NCBI GenBank assembly: GCA_035452965.1 | Contig: DAOTCE010000012.1 | Span: 62,001-126,000 of the forward strand | DNA length: 64,000 bases | Source: Candidatus Paceibacterota bacterium | GTDB lineage: Bacteria > Verrucomicrobiota > Verrucomicrobiia > Limisphaerales > UBA8199 | Direction: 5' to 3' | In this document: piece after piece, positions 9,838 to 19,259 of the stretch | How the letters are laid out: every line of letters begins with the position of its first letter | How positions within the stretch are numbered: position 1 is the stretch's first letter | The notes under the pieces: generated by a model | The model's input: the letters and a program-made list of their open reading frames with translations, nothing else | Database searches by the model: none | Told to the model about the DNA's origin: nothing | Translations under genes and position numbers: made by a program

Positions 9838-10065
9838 GTGAAACAGCCGTTCATCAACGTCGAGGAGAAGCCAGACAGGTTTGTTGGACGCAGGACAAAG
9901 ACGCCTGACGCCTTGTCGGTTAAGACGAGCAACAAGGCTGACGCCATTGCCTGGCGCAAGTCCTTCGGCGGGGTGCACGTCCCCAAGGGCGTCCATCGCT
10001 TTCGCACACATGAGGAGGCCGACGAGTGGTTATGGCGGATGATCGCCCGTCCACGTCCGAGCTAG
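9838..10065 (+). CDS. Small antitoxin-like protein next to nucleotidyltransferase
   Basis: 75 residues from a GTG start; the exact start is uncertain because the frame stays open upstream to 9646 and no clear ribosome site is visible. The C-terminal half (GGVHVPKGVHRF, then HEEADEWLWRM) resembles small proteins encoded just upstream of nucleotidyltransferase genes (family impression, not searched). It overlaps the next gene by about 40 bases, which implies translational coupling. Inferred role: partner or antitoxin of that nucleotidyltransferase. Confidence 0.55.
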   Translation: MKQPFINVEEKPDRFVGRRTKTPDALSVKTSNKADAIAWRKSFGGVHVPKGVHRFRTHEEADEWLWRMIARPRPS

Positions 10066-10553
10066 AGCCGCGGGAGCCCACGGTTGAGGACTTGCGCGAT
10101 CTGTGCCGCGAGTTGAATCAGCGGCAGGCGCAATATGTTGTCGTGGGCGGGTTCGCGATTCGGGCTGCGGGTTACAATCGCCGCACCATGGATGTGGATC
10201 TCATTGTCGCGAGCGACCGGGAGAATGAATCGCGTGTCTTCTCCGCTCTCGCCACCTTGCCCGACAAAGCCGTCCGAGAGCTGCAGCCAGGGGAGCTCCA
10301 GCAATACAACGTCATCCGCGTGGCTGATGAAGTGCTGGTGGACCTCATGTGTTCAGCTGGGGGCATTGATTACGAAGCCGCGGCCAAGGACGTGGTGGTG
10401 CGCGAGGTGGAGGGGGTGCCCATTCCATTTGCCTCGCCGCGGTTGCTTTGGCGCATGAAGGCGGTGACGCATCGTGAGAAGGATGCCGGGGACTTGGTCT
10501 TCCTGCGGCATTGGTTCGCCGAGCGGGGAGAGGAGCCGCCGACAGTTTCATGA
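10026..10553 (+). CDS. Nucleotidyltransferase-fold protein, toxin-like
   Basis: 175 residues. The GTG at 10026 has GAGGAGG 7 bases upstream; an ATG at 10032 is the alternative. The core is the nucleotidyltransferase signature: VVVGGFAIRAAG followed by RRTMDVDLIV, giving the GG and the D-x-D metal ligands. A C-terminal helical part (LLWRMKAVTHREKDAGDL) matches the AbiEii/MNT-type layout. Such enzymes transfer nucleotides to tRNA or protein and often act as the toxin of two-gene modules. Its stop overlaps the ATG of the following sulfatase gene (ATGA). Confidence 0.8.
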   Translation: MVMADDRPSTSELEPREPTVEDLRDLCRELNQRQAQYVVVGGFAIRAAGYNRRTMDVDLIVASDRENESRVFSALATLPDKAVRELQPGELQQYNVIRVADEVLVDLMCSAGGIDYEAAAKDVVVREVEGVPIPFASPRLLWRMKAVTHREKDAGDLVFLRHWFAERGEEPPTVS

Positions 10554-11983
10554 GACTGCCTGCATTGCCGCCAATCCTGCTGGTGCTGACTTGCTTCGCC
10601 GGCGTGACCCCGTCGCAGGCCGCCGTGCCTCCCTCCACCGCGCGCCCGCCGAACGTGCTGTTTGTGCTCGCCGACCAGTGGCGGGCGGAGGCGTTTGGGT
10701 ATGCGGGGAACCCTGACGTCAAGACGCCCCACCTGGACCAGTTGCAGCGGGAGGGGGTTCACCTGGTCAACGCTGTCTCCGGGCTGCCGGTTTGTTGCCC
10801 GACGCGCGCTTCGCTGCTGACCGGGCAGCGGCCGCTCACGCACGGCGTCTTCCTGAACGACGTGCCACTTGATCCAGAGGCGGTGACAATCGGCAAGGTG
10901 CTGCGCGCGGCAGGCTACGACACGGGATACATCGGCAAGTGGCATGTGGACGGCCATGGCCGCTCGAACTTCATCCCGCGTGAGCGGCGGCAGGGTTTTG
11001 AGTATTGGAAGGTGCTTGAGTGCACGCACGACTACAATCACTCGGCGTATTACGCGGATGGCCCGGAGAAGCTGTATTGGGACGGCTACGACGCCATCGC
11101 CCAGACGCGCGACGCGCAGCAATACCTGAGGGACCACGCGCAGTCGCAGAAGCCCTTCTTTCTCTACCTGGCCTGGGGACCGCCGCATGACCCCTACTTC
11201 ACGGCGCCCGAGAAATACCGGGCTATGTATGACCCCGCGAAGTTGACGCTGCGGCCCAATGTGCCTGAGGCCGGGAGCGCGAACGCGCGCAAAGTCCTCG
11301 CCGGCTACTATGCTCACTGCACGGCCCTGGATGATTGCTTCGGCGAACTGCGACGCACGTTACAGGAAACCGGGCTGGCGGAAAACACGCTGCTGGTGTT
11401 CACCTCCGACCATGGGGATATGCTGGGCTCGCAGGGCGCCACCCACAAGCAACGGCCGTGGGATGAGGCGATCCGTGTGCCGCTGCTGGTGCGCTGGCCA
11501 AAGGGCCTGGGGACGAAGGCGCGCCACCTGGATGCGCCGATCAACTCGGAGGACCTGATGCCCACCCTGTTAGGATTGTGCGGCCTGCCGGTCCCCAAGA
11601 CAGTGGAGGGTCTCGACTACAGCGGGTATGTTCGCGGCAAACGGAATCCGGGCGACGGGGCAACGGTCTTCGCCTGTGTCTCACCATTCGGGCAGTGGAC
11701 GCGGCGACAAGGGGGCAAGGAATACCGTGGTGTGCGGACCACGCGCTATACTTACGTGCGCGACCTGAACGGCCCCTGGCTGCTCTACGACAACCAGACC
11801 GACCCCTGCCAAACGAACAACCTCGTGAACATGCCCAAGCAGGCCAGGTTGCAGGCCAGGCTGGAGGGGCTTCTCAGCCGCAAGCTCAAGGAGCGGCACG
11901 ACGAGTTCCTGTCCGGGGAGGCCTACATTAAGCAGTGGGGCTACAAGGTAGATGCCAACGGCACGGTGCCCTACGAGCGCTGA
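10550..11983 (+). CDS. Sulfatase (alkaline phosphatase superfamily), exported
   Basis: 477 residues; the ATG at 10550 overlaps the previous stop. An N-terminal signal peptide ends near SQAA. The sulfatase core begins PPNVLFVLADQWR. The formylglycine signature C-x-P-x-R is present as CCPTRASLLTG, with Cys82 the residue to be oxidised. The second metal site is TSDHGDMLG. Length and layout are those of type I sulfatases that remove sulfate esters from polysaccharides in the periplasm or outside the cell. A cysteine-type enzyme needs FGE-type maturation. Together with the transporter and second sulfatase downstream, it suggests use of sulfated glycans; the substrate is not predictable from sequence alone. 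Confidence 0.92.
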   Translation: MRLPALPPILLVLTCFAGVTPSQAAVPPSTARPPNVLFVLADQWRAEAFGYAGNPDVKTPHLDQLQREGVHLVNAVSGLPVCCPTRASLLTGQRPLTHGVFLNDVPLDPEAVTIGKVLRAAGYDTGYIGKWHVDGHGRSNFIPRERRQGFEYWKVLECTHDYNHSAYYADGPEKLYWDGYDAIAQTRDAQQYLRDHAQSQKPFFLYLAWGPPHDPYFTAPEKYRAMYDPAKLTLRPNVPEAGSANARKVLAGYYAHCTALDDCFGELRRTLQETGLAENTLLVFTSDHGDMLGSQGATHKQRPWDEAIRVPLLVRWPKGLGTKARHLDAPINSEDLMPTLLGLCGLPVPKTVEGLDYSGYVRGKRNPGDGATVFACVSPFGQWTRRQGGKEYRGVRTTRYTYVRDLNGPWLLYDNQTDPCQTNNLVNMPKQARLQARLEGLLSRKLKERHDEFLSGEAYIKQWGYKVDANGTVPYER

Positions 11984-12145
11984 ACCGGCCGCCCACCGTG
12001 GCGCCGTCGGGAAGATCAGCGCCGACGGACGTTGGCAGCTATAACTGCTTGAATCCGCCCTGACTTTGGGCGCATGCGGAACCGAAACTACTCGCGTTAC
12101 GCCGCGGAGGTAGGGCATTGTGAGGACGCAATAAATGAGTGAACT

Positions 12146-14755
12146 ATGACAAACAGAGCAACATGCGGGAAAGTCTGCGCACTATTCGGTGCGCTGTTGG
12201 TGATCGCGGGTCCACGAATCGCTGTCGCCGCCCAGGAAGTTAGCGCGTTCCGGCCTCCTTCTGTGCCGCTGGTTGCCTGCGATCCCTACTTCAGCATCTG
12301 GTCACCGGCGGACAGGCTGACCGACGCGGATACCGTTCACTGGACGGGCAAGCCGCATCGCCTCGCCAGTTTGGTGCGGATTGACGGCAAAGCGTTCCGA
12401 CTCATGGGGAAGGACCCAGCCAACTTGCCCGCGCTGCCTCAGGCTGGCGTCGAAGTGCTGCCGACCCGAACCATCTGTACCTACGAGGGACAAGGTGTGC
12501 GAATCACGCTCACCTTCATGACAGCCACACTGCCGGAGGACCTGATGGTGTATTCGCGCCCCGTGACCTATGTCACATACGACCTTCGAGCCACGGACGA
12601 CCAAACCCACGATATTCAGCTCTACTTTGATGCTTCCGCAGAACTTGCTGTGGACGATCCACGCAACCAACAAGTCCAGTGGTCTCAACCAGATATCGGC
12701 ACCCTGGCTACGGTGAGAATGGGCTCGGTAGATCAACCCGTTCTGGAAAGGAAGGGCGACAATCTGCGAATTGACTGGGGCTATCTCTATGCGGCCGCGC
12801 CGTATTCCGAGACCACCTCACGGTGGGTCGCGGGGCGCGGGGTGCTGCAGCGGGAATTCGCACAAAACGCCCTCATCACCAGCCTTGGCATGTCCCCGCC
12901 CCCCGCCAGTGCCGACGTGCCTGCGGCGGCGTTAGTGTTCCATGTGGGGAAGGTCTTCGCCAAACCCGTCTCCCGCTGGCTCATGCTGGCCTACGACGAC
13001 GAATATTCGATTCAGTATTTCAAGAGGAACCTGCGGCCCTACTGGCGGCGGAACGGGGATGACGCGGCGGCGTTGCTGAAGAAGGCGGCGGCGGAATACG
13101 AATCGCTCAAGCGCCGGTGCGAGGAGTTTGATGCGGAGTTGATGGCGGCGCTCACGAAGGCCGGCGGGGAGAAGTATGCGCGGCTTTGCGCGCTAGCTTA
13201 TCGGCAATGCTGCGCGGCGAACAAGGTTGTGGCCGATGCCAACGGCCAGCCACTCATGTTCCCGAAAGAGAACTTCAGCAACGGGTGCATCGGCACGGTG
13301 GATGTGATCTACCCGATGGCGCCGCAGTTTCTGCTGTTCAGTCCGTCACTGACCAAGGCTATGCTAGTGCCGATACTGGACTACTCCGCCTCGCCGCGCT
13401 GGCGCTGGCCGTTTGCGCCGCACGACTTGGGCACTTACCCGTTGGCCAACGGCCAAGTCTATGGCGGCGGCGAGCGCACAGAGGAAAATCAGATGCCCGT
13501 GGAGGAGACCGGCAACATGCTCATTCTGCTGGCCGCCTTGGCACAGGTGGAAGGCAACGGGGACTTCTGCGCCAAGTATTGGCCGGTGCTCGAGAAGTGG
13601 GCTGATTACCTTAAGGCCAAGGGCTTCGATCCTGAGAATCAGCTCTGCACGGATGACTTTGCCGGCCACCTGGCGCACAATGTCAATCTATCCATAAAGG
13701 CGATCTGTGGGCTGGGCTCGTTTGCCCGGCTTTGCCAATACCGCGGCCAGACAGCAAGAGCGGCCGAGTTCCAAGCCATGGCGAAAGATTTCGCCCGGCG
13801 TCTGCGCGAGGTGGCACTGGATGGAGACCATTCCCGGCTGGCGTTTGATAAGCCCGGCACCTGGAGTCAAAAATACAACGCCGTCTGGGACCGCATTCTA
13901 GGATTCAACATGGGGTCCGCTGAAGATTGGCGCAGCGAAGTGGATTTCTACCTGCGGCAACTAAACCAATACGGCTTGCCGCTCGACAGCCGGAAGGACT
14001 ACACGAAGCTGGACTGGACGCTTTGGACCGCCACCCTCACGCAGGACCGGGCGGACTTCGATGCGCTGCTGGACCCGGTCTATCGCTTCCTGAACGAGAC
14101 CCCTGACCGGGTACCGATGACGGATTGGTATGACACGAAGACGGCAAAGAAAGTTGTATTCCAGGCGCGACCGGTGGTGGGGGGTGTATTTCTGCAGATG
14201 CTCTACGACCGCGCTGAATGGAAGAAGTGGGCGAGCCGGGACATGACGAAGGCGGCGAATTGGGCGCCCTTCTCGGCGCCGATCCCGAAGCCGACCAAGT
14301 CCGTCACAGTAGTACCAACCTCGGAGCGGGAACCGATCACCTGGCGCTACACCACGCAGGCGCCGGCCAATAACTGGTTCAAACCCGGGTTCGATGCGTC
14401 GTCCTGGAAAGAGGGGCCAGGTGGTTTTGGGACTAAGGGCACCCCGGGCGCCGTGGTCCGGACGGAGTGGAGCACGCCTGAAATCTGGCTGCGGCGCGAG
14501 TTTGTGATGCCGGAGGGAAATTGGGAAGACCTCAAGTTCCGCATGCATCACGACGAGGACGCCGAGGTGTATGTGGACGGCATCCTGGCGAGCCAGGTGC
14601 CGGGCTATGTGACGGACTACGAACCCGTCCGCATCAAGACCAAGGCCAAGGAATCGCTCAAACCGGGCAGGCATATGCTGGCCGTGCATTGCAGGCAGAC
14701 CGGGGGTGGTCAGTACATTGATGTGGGGCTGGTGGACCTGCAGGAGACCAAGTAA
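12146..14755 (+). CDS. GtaA-like glutaminase-family protein (DUF4964/5127/4965/1793 type)
   Basis: 869 residues with a signal peptide (about 1-29). The N-terminal segment (PPSVPLVACDPYFSIWS) is the DUF4964 signature. The middle (DYSASPRWRWPFAPHDLGTY, then NGQVYGGGERTEENQMPVEE) is the alpha-helical DUF4965/DUF1793 part, a six-hairpin-like glycosidase fold. The family is named after fungal glutaminase GtaA, but most bacterial members are uncharacterised and probably act on glycans. Residues about 735-869 form a galactose-binding-like jelly roll (FDASSWKEGPGGFG, then MHHDEDAEVYVDG), a likely carbohydrate-binding addition. Context with sulfatases and an uptake system supports an extracytoplasmic role in polysaccharide breakdown. 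Confidence 0.82.
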   Translation: MTNRATCGKVCALFGALLVIAGPRIAVAAQEVSAFRPPSVPLVACDPYFSIWSPADRLTDADTVHWTGKPHRLASLVRIDGKAFRLMGKDPANLPALPQAGVEVLPTRTICTYEGQGVRITLTFMTATLPEDLMVYSRPVTYVTYDLRATDDQTHDIQLYFDASAELAVDDPRNQQVQWSQPDIGTLATVRMGSVDQPVLERKGDNLRIDWGYLYAAAPYSETTSRWVAGRGVLQREFAQNALITSLGMSPPPASADVPAAALVFHVGKVFAKPVSRWLMLAYDDEYSIQYFKRNLRPYWRRNGDDAAALLKKAAAEYESLKRRCEEFDAELMAALTKAGGEKYARLCALAYRQCCAANKVVADANGQPLMFPKENFSNGCIGTVDVIYPMAPQFLLFSPSLTKAMLVPILDYSASPRWRWPFAPHDLGTYPLANGQVYGGGERTEENQMPVEETGNMLILLAALAQVEGNGDFCAKYWPVLEKWADYLKAKGFDPENQLCTDDFAGHLAHNVNLSIKAICGLGSFARLCQYRGQTARAAEFQAMAKDFARRLREVALDGDHSRLAFDKPGTWSQKYNAVWDRILGFNMGSAEDWRSEVDFYLRQLNQYGLPLDSRKDYTKLDWTLWTATLTQDRADFDALLDPVYRFLNETPDRVPMTDWYDTKTAKKVVFQARPVVGGVFLQMLYDRAEWKKWASRDMTKAANWAPFSAPIPKPTKSVTVVPTSEREPITWRYTTQAPANNWFKPGFDASSWKEGPGGFGTKGTPGAVVRTEWSTPEIWLRREFVMPEGNWEDLKFRMHHDEDAEVYVDGILASQVPGYVTDYEPVRIKTKAKESLKPGRHMLAVHCRQTGGGQYIDVGLVDLQETK

Positions 14756-14875
14756 CAAACCCCGGCGTTAGCCAGTGCGAGCACGCCCCCGCCTTCAGAA
14801 TCGCCGACCACCAACAGCCAGTGTGACACTCAGAGGCTTGACCTGGGCACCGGTAGTGTAAAGGCTGTTCGCCTA

Positions 14876-16192
14876 ATGCCAGCAGCAACACCACAACCGT
14901 CCTCGCCCGACCCCGCAACCGCGACCCCCCAGCCCCGTCCGGCAGGCGGCTTCCGGTGGGTGATCTGCGCCTTGCTCTTCCTTGCCACCACGGTGAACTA
15001 CGTTGACCGCCAGGTGATCGGCCTGCTGAAACCCATTCTGGAGCAGGAGTTCAAGTGGACCGAGAGCGACTATGCCAACATCGTGACCAGCTTCCAGTTG
15101 GCCTACGCCATTGGCCTGCTGCTGGTGGGGGGCATCCTCGACCGGATCGGGGTGAGGCTGGGATACACCCTGGCTATTCTGGTCTGGAGCATCGCGGCCA
15201 TATCGCACGGGTTCATGCGCACAGTGACCGGGTTCTGCGCGGCGCGCTTCGGCCTGGGCGTGGCTGAGGCGGCCAACTTCCCTGCTGCGATCAAGGCTGT
15301 GGGCGAGTGGTTTCCCAAGCGACAGCGCGCGCTCGCCACCGGGCTATTCAACTCGGGCACGAACACTGGCGCACTGTTGACCCCCTTGTTAGTGCCTTGG
15401 ATCTACACCCACTGGGGCTGGCCGGCCGCTTTCTATGCAACAGGCGCCATCGGCGCGCTGGTGGTGCTCCTTTGGTGGCCGCTCTATCGCTCGCCTGAAC
15501 ATCACCGTTTTGTATCGCCTTCCGAGCTGGCCTTCATCCGCTCCGACCCGCCCGACCCGCCCCAGAAGTATCCTTGGTTGAAGATGTTCGTGCATCGCCA
15601 GACATGGGCCTTTGCCCTGGGCAAATTCCTCACCGATCCCTGGTGGTGGTTCTATCTGTTTTGGGTGCCGACCTTCCTAAACACGCAGTTTGGCATCGCC
15701 GTTGAAGCCGGAAAGATCGGCCCGCCAATGGTGACCATCTACCTCATGGCCGACATTGGCAGCATACTCGGCGGCTGGCTCTCCGGCCACCTGATCAAGC
15801 GGGGTTGGAGCGTGAACGCCAGCCGCAAGACGGCGATGCTGGTGTGCGCGCTGGCAGTGGTGCCTATCATCTTCGCGTCGAGAGTTACCAGCATGTGGTC
15901 TGCCGTGTTTTTGATCGGCCTTGCCGCCGCCGCCCATCAGGGTTTCTCGGCCAATATCTTTACGCTGGTCTCCGACACTGTTCCCCGCAAGGCCGTAAGC
16001 TCCGTCACGGGCATTGGCGGCATGGCAGGGGCGGTGGGGGGCATGTGCGTTGCGAAGGTTGTGGGCTGGGTCCTGGACGCCACCGGCAAAAACTACCTCA
16101 TCCCCTTCCTCATGGCCGGGTTTGCCTACCTGATCGCGCTGGCTGTCATTCACTGGCTTCTGCCCCGGCTTCAGCAGATGGAGATTGAGTAG
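14876..16192 (+). CDS. MFS transporter, ACS (hexuronate ExuT-like) family
   Basis: 438 residues, twelve probable membrane spans after a Pro-rich cytoplasmic start. The first span carries VNYVDRQVIGLL, typical of the anion:cation symporter family. Next come the DRIGVRLGYT loop and the FGLGVAEAANFPAAIKAVGEWFP motif shared with hexuronate and glucarate transporters. It probably imports an acidic sugar released by the neighbouring sulfatases and hydrolases, by proton or sodium symport (inferred). About 120 bases separate it from the gene upstream, and a hairpin lies just after its stop. Confidence 0.9.
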   Translation: MPAATPQPSSPDPATATPQPRPAGGFRWVICALLFLATTVNYVDRQVIGLLKPILEQEFKWTESDYANIVTSFQLAYAIGLLLVGGILDRIGVRLGYTLAILVWSIAAISHGFMRTVTGFCAARFGLGVAEAANFPAAIKAVGEWFPKRQRALATGLFNSGTNTGALLTPLLVPWIYTHWGWPAAFYATGAIGALVVLLWWPLYRSPEHHRFVSPSELAFIRSDPPDPPQKYPWLKMFVHRQTWAFALGKFLTDPWWWFYLFWVPTFLNTQFGIAVEAGKIGPPMVTIYLMADIGSILGGWLSGHLIKRGWSVNASRKTAMLVCALAVVPIIFASRVTSMWSAVFLIGLAAAAHQGFSANIFTLVSDTVPRKAVSSVTGIGGMAGAVGGMCVAKVVGWVLDATGKNYLIPFLMAGFAYLIALAVIHWLLPRLQQMEIE

Positions 16193-16196
16193 CGCA

Positions 16197-16224
16197 GAGG
16201 GCAGGCTTAAGCAAGCCAGCCCTC
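16197..16224. terminator. Hairpin after MFS gene, possible terminator
   Basis: Arms 16197-16208 and 16213-16224 pair over 12 bp with one mismatch around an AAGC loop, just after the stop at 16192. No T-run follows, so termination is uncertain; it may only separate or stabilise transcripts. Confidence 0.4.
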
Positions 16225-16272
16225 GCGCTTGCGACAGCCCAAAGCAGGGCCGGCCGTAGCCAACAACAGATT

Positions 16273-17757
16273 ATGACCAAACAACTCGGCCAGTTGGCCG
16301 TCCTCGTCCTGCTAACGCTCGCCTGCGGGGGCGACGCGATCAGCGCGCCGCCGGCAAGGCCACACAACGTCCTCCTCATTGCCATAGACGACCTTAACGA
16401 CTGGGTCGCCTGCCTTGGCGGGCATCCGCAGGCGCAAACGCCGAACATGGACCGGTTGGCGGCGCGGGGCACCCTGTTCCGGAACGCGCACTGCCAGTCC
16501 CCCCTGTGCAATCCCTCGCGCGCCAGTCTGCTGACTGGGCTGCGACCCAGCTCCACCGGCATATACGGATTGGCGCCGGGGATTCGCGACGTGGCTCGCA
16601 CCCGCGGTTGCGTCACGCTGCCGCAGTATTTCGCCCAGCACGGCTACTTTACTGCTACCTTCGGCAAGATATTCCACGATGGTTCCATCCCTGCACCGTT
16701 GCGCACCAACGAGTTTAATGTCTGGGGTCCGGCTCCTGGCATGACCATGCCGCCGGTGAAGTTCGTCAATACCCCTTTACCAATGCGTCTCATGGACTGG
16801 GGCGTCTTCCCCAAGGACGACCGAACCCAGGCGGATTGGCGCATCGCCGACGCCGCCATCGCGCAGATCAAGTCCTTGCCGCCCGACAAGCCCTTCTTCC
16901 TCGCCGTCGGCTTTCGCCTGCCGCACGTGCCCTGCTTCGCCTCGCAGCAGTGGTTCGACCGCTTCCCGCCCGAAGAGCAGATCCTCCTCCCGCCCGTCAA
17001 GCAGCGCGACCGCGACGACACCCCTGAGTTCTCGTGGTATCTCCATTGGAAACTGCCCGAGCCCCGCCTTTCCTGGCTGAAGCAGTCCGGTCAATGGCGC
17101 GCGCTCGTGCGCGCCTATCTTGCCAGCACGACCTTCATGGACAGCCAGCTCGGCCGCGTCCTCGACGCCCTCCAGGCCACCGGTCGCGGCGATCACACCG
17201 TCGTCGTCCTCTGGTCCGACAACGCCTGGCACCTGGGCGAGAAGGCCATCACCGGCAAAAACTCCCTCTGGGACCGCTCCACCCATGTGCCGCTCATCTT
17301 CGCCGGTCCGGGGACGGGGCAGGGGGCGCAGTGCTCGCAGCCTGCCGAGTTGCTCGACATCTATCCCACGCTGGTTGAACTCTGCGGCCTGCCGGCCAAG
17401 GCTGAACTCGAAGGGCACAGTCTTGTGCCGCAGTTGAAAGACCCAACGGCTTTTCGTTCCTGGCCCGCCATCACCAGCCACAACCAGGGCAACGACACTG
17501 TGCGCACCGAGCATTGGCGCTACATCCGCTATGGCGACGGTTCCGAGGAGCTATACGACTACCGCAGCGACCCGAATGAGTGGACTAACCTTGTTGCCGA
17601 CGCGAAGTTTTCCGCGACGCGGAAGGAGTTGGCCCGGTGGCTGCCAAAGGCCCCGGCTCCTCCTGCGCCGGGCAGCGCGCACCGGGTGCTGGTCAAAAAG
17701 AATGGTGTCTGGCTTTGGGAAGGCAAACCCATAAACCCAGCGGAGAAGGATGAATAA
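16273..17757 (+). CDS. Sulfatase, iduronate-2-sulfatase-like
   Basis: 494 residues with a hydrophobic N-terminal export signal. The sulfatase core starts HNVLLIAIDDLNDW, giving the paired Asp metal ligands, and the formylglycine signature is CNPSRASLLTG with Cys79. A later LWSDNAWHLGEK supplies the usual Asp/Asn/His cluster. The IDDLNDW start, the FGKIFHDG and the C-terminal YRSDPNEWTNL are typical of the iduronate-2-sulfatase/choline-sulfatase subgroup. It probably desulfates uronic-acid-containing glycans, which fits the neighbouring ACS-type transporter. Maturation requires formylglycine generation. Confidence 0.9.
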   Translation: MTKQLGQLAVLVLLTLACGGDAISAPPARPHNVLLIAIDDLNDWVACLGGHPQAQTPNMDRLAARGTLFRNAHCQSPLCNPSRASLLTGLRPSSTGIYGLAPGIRDVARTRGCVTLPQYFAQHGYFTATFGKIFHDGSIPAPLRTNEFNVWGPAPGMTMPPVKFVNTPLPMRLMDWGVFPKDDRTQADWRIADAAIAQIKSLPPDKPFFLAVGFRLPHVPCFASQQWFDRFPPEEQILLPPVKQRDRDDTPEFSWYLHWKLPEPRLSWLKQSGQWRALVRAYLASTTFMDSQLGRVLDALQATGRGDHTVVVLWSDNAWHLGEKAITGKNSLWDRSTHVPLIFAGPGTGQGAQCSQPAELLDIYPTLVELCGLPAKAELEGHSLVPQLKDPTAFRSWPAITSHNQGNDTVRTEHWRYIRYGDGSEELYDYRSDPNEWTNLVADAKFSATRKELARWLPKAPAPPAPGSAHRVLVKKNGVWLWEGKPINPAEKDE

Positions 17758-18152
17758 CGTGCCAGCGCGCGTGACGTCTCTGAAAGCTGTTCCTCAAGAT
17801 TGCGGGCGCCCCTGCGAGCAATAGCGGCTGTCCTCTGGCGATTTGCGTGACTGCCGCTGGCACATTCGATGCTTCCAACCGGTGCAGGGCTGGAGGCTGG
17901 TACGGAAATGCCGCAGTTCAAGGTGAGCCATCGGTTCTGCCTGCATTACTCGGCCGGTTGGCGGAATTTAGGAATCGCCAGATCGGGAACGAAGCATTGG
18001 ACGGCTTGGAGCAGTTCTCTGAGGAAGGGGGGATGGCGGTTAGGCCTTAAGGCGACAAGGAAAGAGAGCCGCCGACCGCGTGGATCTGGGATCGCAGTGC
18101 GCCCGCTTTTTCAGATGCTTGAATTCAGCAATGGTGGTATCAAGGTGGCGCA
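17758..18152. other. Gap between sulfatase and M48 protease genes
   Basis: No supported gene. A 95-codon frame (17869-18156) overlaps the next GTG start but encodes a low-complexity basic peptide with no recognisable features. The stretch probably holds the promoter of the M48 gene. Confidence 0.4.
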
Positions 18153-19259
18153 GTGACAGAAGTCCCTTCTGCATTTGAAGCATACGTGACCCACACAAGC
18201 CGTGGCGAGGAAGTGGTTTGGGGCCGGATTGTCTTCGAGGGATGGCGGCTGCGGTTCGAGTCAGAGGGGATCCAGCTCGAAATCCCGCTGGTGAACCTGC
18301 GGATTGAACGGGAGGAATCAGCGGCTCGAGGGGTTGCCTTCTACGACGACGGCCAGCCGGAATGGGTGGTTCATACGCCGGGAGAGGAGATACTAACGCA
18401 CGGCTCGCTCCTGCAACAGCCGCATACCCGGAACCAGATTCGCGCGCTGCAAAGCGGCCAGGAGTTGAAGCGGCGGCTCAAGATGGTCGGCGGTTTCCTG
18501 GCCGGTTTTGCCTTGGTCGCACTGCTGGTATCCCTATTGATGGGTTTCATGGTGCGCTCGCTCGTAACCCGGATTCCAGTGGGATGGGAGCAGGAGTTGG
18601 GCGACAAGGTGCTGGCTGAGTTAAAGGAGAAAGAGACGTTCATCACCGACGCGAAGATGCAGACGAACCTGGCCTGGAGCGTGGCCCCGCTCATGCGCGC
18701 GGTGCCTACGAACGCGCTGGGGTTCAAGTTCTACCTGCTGCAAAGCCCGCTGCCCAATGCGTTTGCACTGCCAGGCGGGCATGTGGTCGTGTCCACAGGT
18801 TTGATGGACCTGGCGGAGCGCCCGGAAGAAATCGCCGGCGTGGTGGCGCATGAACTGGCACATGTGACCCGGAAACACGGCCTGCGGAAGATCATCTCTT
18901 CCGCCGGGCCCTACCTGCTGTGCCGAATGTTCATGCAGGGGAACAGTGGATTGCTGGGAATGCTGGCCGGTGGCTCGCAGGTGATGGTGTTCCAGAGCTT
19001 CTCCCAGGAATACGAGATCGAAGCCGATGACGTGGGTTGGCAGTACCTGTTGGCGGCACGTATAGACCCGCGCGGCCTGCCTGACATGTTGAGAAAACTC
19101 GAGGCGGAGGAGAAGCGAATGAGGCTCATACACCTGGCGCCGCAGGCGTTGAGCAGCCACCCGGCCACGGAAAAGCGCCTTAGGCGATTCGATGCAAAGT
19201 GGTACAAGTTGAAAGATAAGTCGGAGTTTATCCAGTATGAGAAGCAACATGAGGATTAG
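18153..19259 (+). CDS. Membrane-bound M48 family zinc metalloprotease
   Basis: 368 residues from a GTG start with AAGGTGG about 6 bases upstream. Residues 1-100 form a beta-rich PH-like N-terminal domain (IVFEGWRLRFESEG, then LEIPLVNLRIER), similar in layout to the DUF7092 domain of some M48 proteins. A membrane span follows (about 113-135). The peptidase domain has FALPGGHVVVSTGL, the zinc site HELAHVTRKHG, and the third ligand region EYEIEADDVGWQYL. Known relatives act in envelope quality control. Its last codons overlap the start of the next gene, so the two are probably cotranscribed. Confidence 0.9.
   Translation: MTEVPSAFEAYVTHTSRGEEVVWGRIVFEGWRLRFESEGIQLEIPLVNLRIEREESAARGVAFYDDGQPEWVVHTPGEEILTHGSLLQQPHTRNQIRALQSGQELKRRLKMVGGFLAGFALVALLVSLLMGFMVRSLVTRIPVGWEQELGDKVLAELKEKETFITDAKMQTNLAWSVAPLMRAVPTNALGFKFYLLQSPLPNAFALPGGHVVVSTGLMDLAERPEEIAGVVAHELAHVTRKHGLRKIISSAGPYLLCRMFMQGNSGLLGMLAGGSQVMVFQSFSQEYEIEADDVGWQYLLAARIDPRGLPDMLRKLEAEEKRMRLIHLAPQALSSHPATEKRLRRFDAKWYKLKDKSEFIQYEKQHED

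Noticed and set aside
17869..18156. 95-codon plus frame overlapping the M48 start
   Set aside because: No family, no ribosome site, Trp/Arg-rich low-complexity product.
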